Below are positions 16,648-25,149 of a stretch of DNA of 45,914 nucleotides, piece after piece. Under the pieces are notes generated by a model. The model worked only from the letters and a program-made list of their open reading frames with translations. It was not told the origin of the DNA and searched no databases. Source of the DNA: an uncultured Acidobacteriaceae bacterium (lineage in GTDB: Bacteria; Acidobacteriota; Terriglobia; Terriglobales; Acidobacteriaceae); the NCBI GenBank assembly GCA_903828675.1, contig CAIKND010000004.1, positions 1-45,914 on the forward strand. Reading direction: 5' to 3'. Numbering within the stretch: position 1 is the first letter of the stretch; each line of letters opens with the position of its first letter. Made by a program: the position numbers and the translations under genes.

Positions 16648-17781
16648 ATGCGCTTGAAGGCCGACAAGACGTTCTCGCAGCACCAGCTTGCTGTAAAACT
16701 GCGCGTGGAGCCGACGCAGAATTCCGGCCTCCTGTCATGGGAGCATCGGCGTCTATTGGTCCACGCAGCAAAGACTGCATTGGCAGCGGCACTGTGCTGG
16801 TGGCTGGCGCTGCTTTGCGGCCTGCATGACGGCTACTGGGGCTCCATCAGCGCCATTATCGTATTGCAGTCCAACGTGGGCTCCACCGTGACTGCATCGC
16901 GCGACCGCTTTCTGGGCACGCTGATAGGCGCCGCGATAGGCTTCTCATTTTCACTGTTTGGCGTACTCCCGTGGAACTACATTCTCGCCGTTCTGGCGGC
17001 GATCATCGTCTGCGGCCTGCTGGGGCTCCGCAGCAGCTCGCGCCTGGCAGGCGTCACCATCACCATCATCATGCTGGTCCACAAAGACGGGCCGCGTTGG
17101 GGCCTGGCGCTGGACCGCGTGAGCGAAGTAGTGCTGGGTATTGTGGTGGCTCTGGCTGTCACCACCCTGGTGCTTCCCGACCGTGCCCGGCTTCGTTTGC
17201 GCGATGGTCTGGCGCAGGAATTCCTGGTGCTTGGCGCCTTTTTCGAGGCCATTCTGGAAGGCTTTCGCGGCGCGCCCGCCGAGAACCTGGTAACGCTTCG
17301 CGACGATGCCCTGGCGGTTCTGCGGAGCAATAATCAACTGTTGGAGGCAGCGCGCAATGAGCCTTCCGGCGGTCCGGGATGGCGCGAAGGCCTGGGAATG
17401 CTCTCCCAGTTTGGGCGCTCACTTTTCGATGCCCTAGTGGCGCTGGAGTTCTCAGTGAAAGACAGCCGCGAGGATGGCTACGCGCTGCAACTGGAGCCGG
17501 CCCTTGGACGGCTGGCCGTAGACATTCGCACCGGCTTCCACCACGTGGCCGGGTGCATTCACAACTGGCGGTTCCATATTCCGCCTCCGGGCATGAATCT
17601 GGAGCAGGACATCGCCGATCTCGAGGCCCGCATGGACGCAGTGCGCCACACCGGCATTGGCTTCTCCCAGGCGGAGATTCTGCGCGCTTATGCTGTGCAA
17701 CTCCACCTGAAGCAGGTGGCTCGCCTACTGCGCGCCTCGCGCGTTGAGACCGGGCATGCCGTCGGCGAACCACAGAAATAG
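16648..17781 (+). CDS. FUSC-family inner-membrane protein (aromatic acid exporter-like)
   Basis: 377 residues from ATG 16648 (GGCGGA upstream); the frame is open to 16498, overlapping the divergent dehydrogenase. Five to six hydrophobic helices fill residues 30-180 (CWWLALLCGLHDGYWGSISA, the FUSC-like start; AGVTITIIMLV), followed by a soluble alpha-helical C-terminal half. Proteins with this half-size layout belong to the fusaric-acid resistance/ArAE group, in which AaeB exports p-hydroxybenzoate. The usual membrane-fusion partner is not adjacent, so the transport role is uncertain. It ends 27 bases from the convergent hisA stop. Confidence 0.75.
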   Translation: MRLKADKTFSQHQLAVKLRVEPTQNSGLLSWEHRRLLVHAAKTALAAALCWWLALLCGLHDGYWGSISAIIVLQSNVGSTVTASRDRFLGTLIGAAIGFSFSLFGVLPWNYILAVLAAIIVCGLLGLRSSSRLAGVTITIIMLVHKDGPRWGLALDRVSEVVLGIVVALAVTTLVLPDRARLRLRDGLAQEFLVLGAFFEAILEGFRGAPAENLVTLRDDALAVLRSNNQLLEAARNEPSGGPGWREGLGMLSQFGRSLFDALVALEFSVKDSREDGYALQLEPALGRLAVDIRTGFHHVAGCIHNWRFHIPPPGMNLEQDIADLEARMDAVRHTGIGFSQAEILRAYAVQLHLKQVARLLRASRVETGHAVGEPQK

Positions 17782-17808
17782 AGAGTTGCGAAATACCTGC
17801 GCAGGAGG

Positions 17809-18486
17809 TTAAACCGCAAGCAGATTGGTGTAAACAGCCATACCGACGACAGCGTCGGCGCCAAGAGCATTGAGTGCATCGACCTCTTGCTGGCTGCGGA
17901 TGCCGCCGGCAACAATCAACTGCTTTTGCGTGAGCTTGCGCAGCCGCGCGGCAGTTTTAATGGGGAAGCCCTGCATCATACCTTCGCCATCCACGTGCGT
18001 GTACAGAAATGCGCCGGCATGGGCTTCGAGTTGTGGAATGGCGTCGTCTGGCGTGAGCTCCACCTGGGCCTTCCAGCCCTTCACGGCGATGCGGCCGTTC
18101 TTGGTATCGATGCCGGCGACAACGCGCTCCGCGCCGACGCTGGCCGCCAACTCGGCGGCAAAGGCTACGTTTACAGTGCCTTCCGCGGAGAAGAGCGCAG
18201 AGCCAATGATCACGCGCTTTGCGCCCGCATCCAACACCTGACGAGCGCGCTCGATGGAGTGAATGCCGCCACCTGCCTGGACCGGCAAGCGCTTGGCAAT
18301 TTGCGAAACGAGCGTGGAGTTATCGCCCTGGCGCATGGCCGCGTCCAGGTCAATCAACTGGACCAGCGGGAACTTGGAGAACTTGTCAATCCAGTATTCG
18401 AAGTCGTCAAAGGCGAGGCGCAGCCTTTCACCCTGCACAAGCTGAACGATGCGCCCGCCCAGCAAATCGATAGAGGGAATCAGCAT
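17809..18486 (-). CDS. hisA: Phosphoribosylformimino-AICAR ribotide isomerase, HisA
   Basis: 225 residues, slightly short for HisA (about 240), a beta/alpha barrel that performs the Amadori rearrangement of ProFAR to PRFAR in histidine synthesis. The first catalytic Asp is in IPSIDLLGG (residue 7) and the second in [15 protein letters not shown]. The phosphate sites are QAGGGIHS and VAGGIRS. It is the last gene of the operon; its ATG lies inside the end of hisF (7-base overlap). Confidence 0.95.
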   Translation of the reverse strand: MLIPSIDLLGGRIVQLVQGERLRLAFDDFEYWIDKFSKFPLVQLIDLDAAMRQGDNSTLVSQIAKRLPVQAGGGIHSIERARQVLDAGAKRVIIGSALFSAEGTVNVAFAAELAASVGAERVVAGIDTKNGRIAVKGWKAQVELTPDDAIPQLEAHAGAFLYTHVDGEGMMQGFPIKTAARLRKLTQKQLIVAGGIRSQQEVDALNALGADAVVGMAVYTNLLAV

Positions 18487-19259
18487 GGCAACCTCACTGA
18501 TACGCCGGCCTTGGCCAGCTCTTCTTTAAGCGAACGCGCGCTCGATACGCCGAAGTGAAAGATGCTTGCCGCTAGAGCCGCGTCGGCCTTGCCGCGTCCG
18601 AAGACATCCACAAAATGGTCCACTGTTCCCGCCCCGCCTGAGGCAATAACCGGGATTCCGACTGCCTCGCTAACGGCCGCGGTCAGTTCGCAGTCAAAGC
18701 CAGTGCGCATGCCGTCGGAGTTCATGGAGGTGAGCAGAATTTCGCCGGCCCCGCGCTGTTCGGCCTCGCGCGCCCACTCGACAACGCGGCGGCCTGCGGG
18801 CTTGCGTCCACCCTGCACGAATACCTGTGCATCGTGTACGGGATCGGCGGCTTCGGGGTCGCGTCGCGCGTCGATGGCAACTACGACAGCCTGCGCGCCA
18901 AAGCTGCGGCCGATGGCGTCAATCAACATTGGGTCGGCGAGGGCCGCGGAGTTCACGCTAATCTTATCCGCACCGGCTTCGAAGACTTGCGCAGCATCGT
19001 CCGCTGTGCGAATGCCGCCGCCAACGCAAAAGGGGACAAATAATTCGCGGGCAGTGCGGCGCACGGTATCGAGTAACGTAGCGCGGCCTTCATGGGTGGC
19101 AGTGATATCGAGCAGGACGATTTCGTCCGCGCCGTCGCGAGCGTGGCGCGCTGCCTGCGTGGCCGGATCACCGGCATCAATAATGTCCACGAACTGCACA
19201 CCTTTGACGACACGTCCGTCGTGGCAGTCGAGGCAGGCTATGATGCGTTTTGTAATCAT
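18480..19259 (-). CDS. hisF: Imidazole glycerol phosphate synthase cyclase subunit, HisF
   Basis: 259 residues from ATG 19259, the normal length; the frame is open further upstream but overlaps the preceding gene. [18 protein letters not shown] is the HisF N-terminus with the first catalytic Asp; the second lies in [15 protein letters not shown]. The phosphate sites are CVGGGIRT and ASGGAGT. It closes the imidazole ring with ammonia supplied by HisH. The ATG overlaps the stop of the YcxB-like gene as ATGA. Confidence 0.95.
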   Translation of the reverse strand: MITKRIIACLDCHDGRVVKGVQFVDIIDAGDPATQAARHARDGADEIVLLDITATHEGRATLLDTVRRTARELFVPFCVGGGIRTADDAAQVFEAGADKISVNSAALADPMLIDAIGRSFGAQAVVVAIDARRDPEAADPVHDAQVFVQGGRKPAGRRVVEWAREAEQRGAGEILLTSMNSDGMRTGFDCELTAAVSEAVGIPVIASGGAGTVDHFVDVFGRGKADAALAASIFHFGVSSARSLKEELAKAGVSVRLPC

Positions 19260-19774
19260 GGTTGCTTTCTTGCCACGTGGCGTGCGATGAGGTCGTTGAG
19301 TTCGGCGCGTTGGGCTGTGGACATTGCACAAGTAGGTAGGAACAAAAATCTATTCTTGTCCAAGTAAAGCAGCGTGGCCTTCTCATTCTGAGCAAAGCCC
19401 ACGATACCGTTCCACAGGTAGTTGTTTACACTTACTCCCGGTATCCCTGTATGAATGCGTTCGTCATCTATTTCCATGGAAGTGGTAGGATCCGTCCGAG
19501 TAGATGGAAAGTGTTGCTTGAAGCATCTGCGAATATTGTAATAACGCGCAATTGGCATGCCAATCGACATCCAAAGAAACCCAACTCCGAAGGCAAAGCA
19601 CTGCGCAAATAGCTCTGAATTCTTGTTAGAGCTGAAGATAATCATGCCTACAAAGGCTGTGATCGTCAGTGCGGGCCAAATGTAAAGATTGACTCGCCGA
19701 AGCAGCGTTTGGCGCCTGTGAAGCCTGAATGCTGCTCTGATATCCGCAAAGGAAAGGGCATAACTTAGCTTCAT
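19256..19774 (-). CDS. YcxB-like membrane protein inside the histidine operon
   Basis: 172 residues: a charged N-terminus, two membrane helices (about residues 31-51 and 58-76), then a cytoplasmic domain with [48 protein letters not shown], split here only in description; this strand pattern is that of the YcxB-like C-terminal domain. Family members are small bacterial membrane proteins of unknown function. It overlaps both neighbours by ATGA (hisH stop/start at 19771-19774 and stop/hisF start at 19256-19259), so it is translated with the operon. It is visibly more AT-rich than the his genes around it, which suggests late insertion. No histidine-related role is evident. Confidence 0.7.
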   Translation of the reverse strand: MKLSYALSFADIRAAFRLHRRQTLLRRVNLYIWPALTITAFVGMIIFSSNKNSELFAQCFAFGVGFLWMSIGMPIARYYNIRRCFKQHFPSTRTDPTTSMEIDDERIHTGIPGVSVNNYLWNGIVGFAQNEKATLLYLDKNRFLFLPTCAMSTAQRAELNDLIARHVARKQP

Positions 19775-20376
19775 CTTGAAACTCCCAGAAAGTTCCCTAG
19801 AATTTTCAATCCCGTAGCGCCTGATTTCTCAGGATGGAATTGCACGCCCATGACGTTGCCGCGTTCGACTGCTGCCGCGAACGGCTCGATGTAAAAGGTA
19901 GTTGCCGCCGTATCCTCAGTGACAGGGCCTTTGTAGGAATGCGTGAAATAGACGTATTCGCCGGGTTCGACGCCCGCTAGAAGGCGCGAACCATTGTGAA
20001 CTTCGAGGGAGTTCCAGCCAACGTGAGGGACCTTTTCCGGGCTCTCGATGAAGCGGGTGCATGATTCTGGAAAGTGCCCGAGCCCTGGTTGTTGGGGAGC
20101 TTCGCTGGAACCCGCGTAGAGCCACTGCATGCCGACGCAGATGCCGAGGAAGGGGACGCCGCGCGCGATCGCCGCGCGAATCGCGGGTGTCAGGCCTGTT
20201 TCGTCCAGCCGTTCGGTCGCCGCGAAATGACCCACGCCGGGCAGAACAATGCGCTCTGCCGCTTCAACCATTGCCAGGTCGCAGTCTGTGACTTCAGGCT
20301 CCGCGCCGAGATGGCGCAGCGCCTTCAGCACAGAGGTCAGGTTGCCGGCTTTGTAATCGATCACCGTTACGCGCAT
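19771..20376 (-). CDS. hisH: Imidazole glycerol phosphate synthase glutaminase subunit, HisH
   Basis: 201 residues from ATG 20376 (a GTG one codon earlier is in frame). A class-I glutamine amidotransferase: nucleophile Cys in FLGICVGMQWL, catalytic His and Glu in GVQFHPEKSG, oxyanion region LPGVGHF. It makes ammonia from glutamine for HisF. The start overlaps the hisB stop by one base and the stop overlaps the next gene's ATG. Confidence 0.95.
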   Translation of the reverse strand: MRVTVIDYKAGNLTSVLKALRHLGAEPEVTDCDLAMVEAAERIVLPGVGHFAATERLDETGLTPAIRAAIARGVPFLGICVGMQWLYAGSSEAPQQPGLGHFPESCTRFIESPEKVPHVGWNSLEVHNGSRLLAGVEPGEYVYFTHSYKGPVTEDTAATTFYIEPFAAAVERGNVMGVQFHPEKSGATGLKILGNFLGVSR

Positions 20377-21017
20377 CACAAGAGCCCCTTCGTCGAAGGC
20401 AGCATCTGGCCCAATTGCTTGTCGCGGGAGCAGGCTACACGCATGGCTCGCGCAAAGGCTTTGAAGATGGCCTCGATCTTGTGATGGTTCGAGCGGCCAT
20501 ACATGGTCTTGACGTGAACGTTAGCGCGTGCGCCTCGTGCGAAGCCTTCGAAAAAGTCTGTAACCAACTCGGTCTGCAAATCGCCCACCAGCCGCGTGCG
20601 TACTTTGGCATCAACAGCAAATGCTGCGCGGCCGCCCAGATCGATGGCCGCAATGGCAAGCGTCTCGTCCATGGGCATGAGGAAATATCCAGCTCGCAGG
20701 ATGCCGCGCTTATCGCCGAGCGCGCGGTCAAAGGCTTCACCGAGCGCGATACCCACGTCCTCGACGGTGTGGTGCTGGTCTACGTCCAGATCGCCGTTGC
20801 ATTTGAGTTCGAGATCGAATGCGCCGTGCCGCGTGAACAGTTCCAACATGTGATCGAAGAAGCGAATGCCGGTCGCAACTTTGTACTGGCCTTTACCTTC
20901 AATCGTAAGATTGATCGCGATGCGCGTTTCTGTGGTGTTGCGTTCGAAACTGGAAGAGCGAGCCGTGGTACGTACACTCTTCGTTGTGGCTTGCTTGCCG
21001 ACTTTCCTGGTTGTCAT
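20376..21017 (-). CDS. hisB: Imidazoleglycerol-phosphate dehydratase, HisB (single domain)
   Basis: 213 residues from ATG 21017, which overlaps the hisC stop as ATGA. The metal-binding motifs are [29 protein letters not shown] and [18 protein letters not shown]. About 25 basic and polar residues precede the usual start of the domain. Only the dehydratase is present, not the HisN-type phosphatase that is fused in E. coli HisB. Confidence 0.95.
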   Translation of the reverse strand: MTTRKVGKQATTKSVRTTARSSSFERNTTETRIAINLTIEGKGQYKVATGIRFFDHMLELFTRHGAFDLELKCNGDLDVDQHHTVEDVGIALGEAFDRALGDKRGILRAGYFLMPMDETLAIAAIDLGGRAAFAVDAKVRTRLVGDLQTELVTDFFEGFARGARANVHVKTMYGRSNHHKIEAIFKAFARAMRVACSRDKQLGQMLPSTKGLL

Positions 21018-22111
21018 CGCGCCCCTTTTCCGGCCCGCAGTGTGGCCATCGATTCGTTCAGCGCCACGATTGCCTTGGCCATCTGCTCGCGTGTTCCAAT
21101 CGTGATGCGCACGCGCCCGTCGCATCCTGGATCACCGGAGCGGTCGCGCACCAGCACACCAGCCGCCTTCATCAGTCGCACAAACTCGGTATGCTGCGGG
21201 CCGATTTCAACAAGTATGAAGTTGGCGCGACTGAACCAGCGAGGCACTTCCGCTTCGTCGAGCGCGGATTCAAACTCTGCTCGGGCGGCAATCACTTCGT
21301 CGACGTACCAATCGAGATAAGTCGCGTCATCGAGCGCGGCAGGGAGGCATGCAAGCGCCAGCGAGTTCACGCTGTAAGGCGAAAGCACACGGCGCACCCA
21401 GCGCATCAATTCCACTGGCCCGGCCAGCAAGCCGAGGCGTAAACCCGCCAGCCCGTATGCCTTGGAGAAGGTGCGCGCCACCATCAGATTGGGAACGACG
21501 CCAACCAGATCCATGACCGTTTCGCCGTGGAAGTGGAAGTAGGCCTCATCGACCAAGAGCACCGCATGTGGAGCACGGCGCGCAATTTCAAGGAGCTGCT
21601 CACGCGTGGCAATGGAGCCAGAAGGGCTGTTGGGATTGGCGATGGCGATGATTTTAGTGCGGGGCGTGATGGCGGCCAGTAGTCGCTCGTAGGGGAACTT
21701 TAAGTCGTCTGCGGCCTGAACAGTAACGGCTCGCGCATCGGTGGCCGATACATACACTTCGTACATTGTGTAGGTGGGGACGGGCAACAGTAGCTCGTCG
21801 CCCGCTTCGAGAAAAGCCCCGAAGAGCACGTGAATAGCTTCATCCACGCCGTTGGTCAGGGCTACCTGCTGCGCTGCGACACCTAGATGCGCGGCGATGA
21901 TGGCTTCTATCGGCTCCCGTTCGGGATAACGCGTGAGTGAACCGGCGGAGACACGACCCAGCGCTTCACGCACTTTAGGCGAACAAGCAAATGTGTTCTC
22001 GTTGAAGTCAAGCCGCAGCGCATCGCGGCAACCCAAGGGAGGGTGATACTCCTTCATCGCCTGGACTCGCGCGCGCGGTGCGGGAGAGAGTGTTGTTGCA
22101 GCTTCAGTCAC
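21014..22111 (-). CDS. hisC: Histidinol-phosphate aminotransferase, HisC
   Basis: 365 residues, fold-type-I PLP enzyme. [12 protein letters not shown] is the N-terminal substrate site, ANPNSPSG the Asn/PLP motif, LVDEAYFHF the Asp/Tyr pair, and [14 protein letters not shown] holds the PLP lysine. It converts imidazole acetol phosphate to histidinol phosphate. The start overlaps the end of hisD by 8 bases. Confidence 0.95.
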   Translation of the reverse strand: MTEAATTLSPAPRARVQAMKEYHPPLGCRDALRLDFNENTFACSPKVREALGRVSAGSLTRYPEREPIEAIIAAHLGVAAQQVALTNGVDEAIHVLFGAFLEAGDELLLPVPTYTMYEVYVSATDARAVTVQAADDLKFPYERLLAAITPRTKIIAIANPNSPSGSIATREQLLEIARRAPHAVLLVDEAYFHFHGETVMDLVGVVPNLMVARTFSKAYGLAGLRLGLLAGPVELMRWVRRVLSPYSVNSLALACLPAALDDATYLDWYVDEVIAARAEFESALDEAEVPRWFSRANFILVEIGPQHTEFVRLMKAAGVLVRDRSGDPGCDGRVRITIGTREQMAKAIVALNESMATLRAGKGAR

Positions 22112-23405
22112 GAGACCCTCCTGTCTCTTTGTTTGCTCGTGGGATCCTGCGCAAGCGCGTGCGAATGGCCTCAGCGTGCCCTGTGAGCCCTTCGGCCTCG
22201 GCGAGAAGCGCGGCCTGTGGGCCTAGTGTGCGCAAGCCCTGTACGGAGTACTCTTGCACGGTGATGAGCTTGACGAAGTCGTTGACGCTCAAGCCGCCGC
22301 GCACACGTGCAGTGCCGCCTGTGGGCAGGGTGTGATTTGGGCCGGAGATGTAATCACCCATGGGTTGCGCGGACCAGCGGCCCACAAAAACCGAGCCCGC
22401 GTTCTCAACCCATTCAAGATCGCTGGCCGCGTCCACGGTGAGGTGTTCAGGCGCCAGGCGATTGGTGATCGCCCGTGCCTCATCCACGCTGGACGCAACG
22501 ATTGCGAGGCCGTTGAGATCGAGCGACTCACGCGCGACTGCATTGTCGCGGCTGCGCAACTTTGCTTCCGCGATGACATCTTTGGCGAGATCTTCGCGGG
22601 TGGTGATGAAGATTGCCAGCGCTTCTGGATCGTGCTCGGCCTGCGCGACCAGGTCGGAAGCGATGTCGGCAACGCGGCCGCGTTCGCTAGTGATGACTAT
22701 CTCCGTGGGCCCGGCGAGCATATCGATGGCGCAGTCAAACGCAACCAGGCGCTTGGCCGCGGTGACGTAGAGATTGCCCGGCCCTACAATTTTGTCGACA
22801 CGCGCAACCGTTGTGGTTCCGTAAGCCAGGGCGGCCACCGCGTGCGCACCGCCGAGACGATAGAACTCGGTAATGCCGAGCATGTGCGCGGCCGCAAGCG
22901 TCTCAGGGGCGGGCTTGGGCGAGACCGCGGCAATGCGTGGCACGCCCGCCACCTGCGCGGGAATGGCCGTCATCAGCAGAGTGGAGGGCAACGGATGCCG
23001 ACCGCTGGGCACGTAGCAACCCACGGAACCGAGCGGGCGCACAAGCTGGCCGGTAGTGAGGCCGTCAACGGAAGATGCATTCCACGAGGGCGGCAGTTGC
23101 TTCTCGGCAAAGGCGCGAATCTGGGCCGCCGCAGTAGCCAAGGCTTCTTGCAGGGCGGGATCGAGCGCTTCCCATGCGGCGGCCATTTCTTGCGGGGTCA
23201 CGCGCAACGCAGCCGCGTTGGAGAGGCCATCGAATTGGGTGGCATAGCGCAGCAGCGCGCGGTCGCCTCGCTTGCGCACATCGGCCACTATGCGACGGAC
23301 GGCGGGCAGCACACTATCCAGTGCCGCTCCGCCGCGCCGTTCAAGTGCGGCGAGCATTTCTGCTACCTGCCGCGCGCCTCGTCCTTTGGTCCGGATCAGC
23401 TTCAT
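22104..23405 (-). CDS. hisD: Histidinol dehydrogenase, HisD
   Basis: 433 residues, normal length. It catalyses the last two oxidations to histidine. Seen: GCYVPSGRHPLPSTLLMTAIP (only the key GxYxPxG noted as motif), KIVGPGN, DMLAGPTE, the zinc-binding region QAEHDP, and NHTLPTGGTAR. GGAGGTACG before the ATG is a strong ribosome site, as expected for a gene restarting after a 260-base gap from hisG. Confidence 0.96.
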   Translation of the reverse strand: MKLIRTKGRGARQVAEMLAALERRGGAALDSVLPAVRRIVADVRKRGDRALLRYATQFDGLSNAAALRVTPQEMAAAWEALDPALQEALATAAAQIRAFAEKQLPPSWNASSVDGLTTGQLVRPLGSVGCYVPSGRHPLPSTLLMTAIPAQVAGVPRIAAVSPKPAPETLAAAHMLGITEFYRLGGAHAVAALAYGTTTVARVDKIVGPGNLYVTAAKRLVAFDCAIDMLAGPTEIVITSERGRVADIASDLVAQAEHDPEALAIFITTREDLAKDVIAEAKLRSRDNAVARESLDLNGLAIVASSVDEARAITNRLAPEHLTVDAASDLEWVENAGSVFVGRWSAQPMGDYISGPNHTLPTGGTARVRGGLSVNDFVKLITVQEYSVQGLRTLGPQAALLAEAEGLTGHAEAIRTRLRRIPRANKETGGSRD

Positions 23406-23445
23406 CGTACCTCCGGGGAAGGAGGTTTCTTCCCCATGGTTCCAC

Positions 23446-23515
23446 TTTGCCTCAGGGGCTAAAGCCCCTTGTTATCGGCCTTCTTTCGGCACGACTGAAG
23501 TCGTGCCCTGATACA
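23446..23515. repeat. Dispersed palindromic intergenic repeat, copy 4
   Basis: Contains the perfect palindromes GGGGCTAAAGCCCC (23455-23468) and GGCACGACTGAAGTCGTGCC (23488-23507), the second identical to copy 3. It lies in the hisG-hisD gap inside the operon, so it is transcribed. Confidence 0.8.
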
Positions 23516-23556
23516 AAGCAGACATTTGAAGCATCTACTAGAAGCATCTGCTATTT

Positions 23557-23649
23557 GTCCGGCCCATGATTGGTGCTACGCTTCCCACCCTTTCCGCAAA
23601 GAATGCGGAAAGGATGGGGCACCCAATTCTTATTATTTACGGGCCGGAC
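23557..23649. repeat. Nested palindromic element in the hisG-hisD gap
   Basis: The outer arms GTCCGGCCC (23557-23565) and GGGCCGGAC (23641-23649) are perfect complements. Inside is a 15-bp stem, CCCACCCTTTCCGCA (23584-23598) with TGCGGAAAGGATGGG (23604-23618), with one wobble and a 5-base loop, followed by GCACCCAA. No gene is seen. It may be a dispersed repeat or a processing or stability element separating hisIG from hisDCBH-FA. Confidence 0.65.
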
Positions 23650-23665
23650 TAATAACGTACAGGCG

Positions 23666-24541
23666 CTACAGTACAACCTTATTGAGCGGATACTCGACGA
23701 TCCCCGTTGCCCTGGCCGCTTTCAGGCGCGGAATCACGTCGCGGGCGACGCGCTCTTCAACGATGGTGTTGACGGCAACCCATTCCGAATTGCTCAGCTG
23801 GGAGATTGTCGGCGAATTTAGCGCAGGCAAAACGCCGAGTACGGTTTCGAGGTCCTCGCGCTTGACGTTGAGCATGAGCCCGACCTGCGATTGCGCATCA
23901 ATTGCGCCGCGGAGCATGAGGGCAATCTGATCGAGCTTCTCGCGCTTCCACGGATCAGCAAGCGTGGCCTTGCCAGCGATGAGATGCGTTTCGCTCTCCA
24001 TGACCGTGTCAATTATCTTGAGGTGATTTGCCTTGAGCGAGCTGCCTGTCTCTGTGACTTCGACGATGGCGTCGGCCAGCGTGGGCGGCTTCACTTCTGT
24101 CGCGCCCCAACTGAACTCCACTTTTACATTCACGCCCTTTGAGGCGAAGTAGCGCTTGCTGACTTCGACGAGTTCGGTGGCAATGATCTTGCCTTCAAGA
24201 TCCTCTGCCTTTTCAAATCCGCTGCCTTCGGGGACGGCAAGCACCCAGCGCACCTTGCGGCGGCTCTGCTTGGCATAGGTGAGGGTGGTCACGCTGGTCA
24301 CGTCGAGACCGCTCTCCACCACCCAATCGATGCCGGTGAGTCCCGCATCGAGTACACCGTGATCGACGTACCGCGCCATTTCCTGTGCGCGAATCAGCAT
24401 GCACTCGATTTCGCTGTCGTCGATGGACGGAAAGTAGGAACGGCCGTCCGCGTAGATATTCCATCCTGCGCGCTTGAACAGGGCTATGGTCGCGTCCTGC
24501 AGACTGCCTTTGGGGATGCCGAGTCTGAGCTTGTTAGCCAC
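23666..24541 (-). CDS. hisG: ATP phosphoribosyltransferase, long form HisG
   Basis: 291 residues, the length of the long form that carries its own C-terminal histidine-binding regulatory domain and needs no His[19 protein letters not shown] is the N-terminal signature; GLTGIDWV and a phosphoribosyl-pyrophosphate-site-like [12 protein letters not shown] are seen. It catalyses the first committed and feedback-inhibited step. It overlaps the end of hisI by 8 bases. Confidence 0.95.
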   Translation of the reverse strand: MANKLRLGIPKGSLQDATIALFKRAGWNIYADGRSYFPSIDDSEIECMLIRAQEMARYVDHGVLDAGLTGIDWVVESGLDVTSVTTLTYAKQSRRKVRWVLAVPEGSGFEKAEDLEGKIIATELVEVSKRYFASKGVNVKVEFSWGATEVKPPTLADAIVEVTETGSSLKANHLKIIDTVMESETHLIAGKATLADPWKREKLDQIALMLRGAIDAQSQVGLMLNVKREDLETVLGVLPALNSPTISQLSNSEWVAVNTIVEERVARDVIPRLKAARATGIVEYPLNKVVL

Positions 24542-24905
24542 GTGTTTCCTCCGTCTTCGTGTTTGCGGCGTCCATCGCCAGCGCTTTAGTAAAGCAGCTT
24601 ACCGTGCCCTCGTGGCAAACCAGTCCGTCACCCTCGACCACTACGCGAAACAGCAGGGTGTCGTTGTCGCAGTCGGTTGCGGCGGATACCACGCGCAGGC
24701 GGTTGCCGCTGGTTTCGCCCTTCATCCACAGCTTCTGTCGCGTGCGGCTCCAGAAGGTTACAAACCCGCTCTCCAGCGTCTTGGCGTAGCTGACGGGGTT
24801 GAGGAATCCCAGCATCAGCACTTCGCCGGTGCGCGCGTCCTGCACGATTCCCGGTACGAGGCCATCCATCTTTTCGAAATCGATTGTTGCGTTTTCGTTG
24901 CTCAT
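24534..24905 (-). CDS. hisI: Phosphoribosyl-AMP cyclohydrolase, HisI
   Basis: 123 residues from the ATG at 24905; another ATG two codons earlier (24911) directly abuts AGG, so spacing favours the second. Metal ligands are in [11 protein letters not shown] (DxDxDTLL) and [28 protein letters not shown] is typical of the family. It opens the adenine ring of phosphoribosyl-AMP. No HisE (phosphoribosyl-ATP pyrophosphohydrolase) is fused or nearby, so that step is encoded elsewhere. It is the first enzyme gene after the attenuator. Confidence 0.95.
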   Translation of the reverse strand: MSNENATIDFEKMDGLVPGIVQDARTGEVLMLGFLNPVSYAKTLESGFVTFWSRTRQKLWMKGETSGNRLRVVSAATDCDNDTLLFRVVVEGDGLVCHEGTVSCFTKALAMDAANTKTEETRG

Positions 24906-24946
24906 TGTCATCCTGGTTCTGGTTGGGAATTGCGGTTTGGGGCATG

Positions 24947-24977
24947 AAAAAACCCGCTGGCGTCAGTCGCCGGCGGG
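24947..24977 (-). terminator. his attenuator: rho-independent terminator
   Basis: On the minus strand CCCGCCGGCG, loop ACTGA, CGCCAGCGGG (9 of 10 pairs) is followed directly by TTTTTT (24952-24947), 30 bases after the leader-peptide stop and 42 bases before the hisI ATG. The 5' arm (CCGCCG) can also pair with CGGCGG at 25029-25034 inside the leader frame, giving a possible antiterminator. A third hairpin, TGGCC/GGCCA at 25001-25020, covers the leader stop codon. Confidence 0.9.
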
Positions 24978-25007
24978 CTTGGTATTTCTTTAGATCTCTC
25001 TGGCCGT

Positions 25008-25085
25008 TTACATCAGGCCATGACAGTCCGCCGACATGGAGGTCCCATGATGATGGTGATGACCGTGATGGCGGTGGCTCTGCAT
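25008..25085 (-). CDS. hisL: his operon leader peptide (25 residues, nine histidines)
   Basis: ATG at 25085, TAA at 25010-25008. Residues 4-13 read HRHHGHHHHH, with one further His at 22. The frame sits between a promoter and a terminator upstream of hisI. This is the layout of the classical his leader: ribosomes stalling at the His codons when charged tRNA-His is scarce should allow an antiterminator to form. No Shine-Dalgarno sequence precedes the ATG. The frame is too short to be found by ordinary gene calling. Confidence 0.92.
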   Translation of the reverse strand: MQSHRHHGHHHHHGTSMSADCHGLM

Positions 25086-25094
25086 CTAACTAAA

Positions 25095-25124
25095 ACCATA
25101 ATGGCAAGCCCCGCCGGGTGTCAA
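25095..25124 (-). promoter_or_regulatory. hisLp: Sigma70-type promoter of the his operon
   Basis: Minus strand: perfect -35 TTGACA (25124-25119), 18-base spacer, -10 TATGGT (25100-25095). Transcription would start near 25088, only about 3 bases before the leader ATG, so the leader peptide may be read from an essentially leaderless mRNA. The -35 lies 26 bases after the mscS-like stop. Confidence 0.78.
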
Positions 25125-25149
25125 CCATAACTCTGCCAGGCGGTGCGAA

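Noticed and set aside
22254..23462. 402-codon open frame antisense to hisD
   Set aside because: hisD is unmistakable on the other strand and the antisense product is Arg/Gly-rich without domains.
24906..25094. T-box riboswitch upstream of hisI
   Set aside because: No T-box sequence or specifier-loop layout is seen; the His-codon run plus terminator explains the region as a leader-peptide attenuator.
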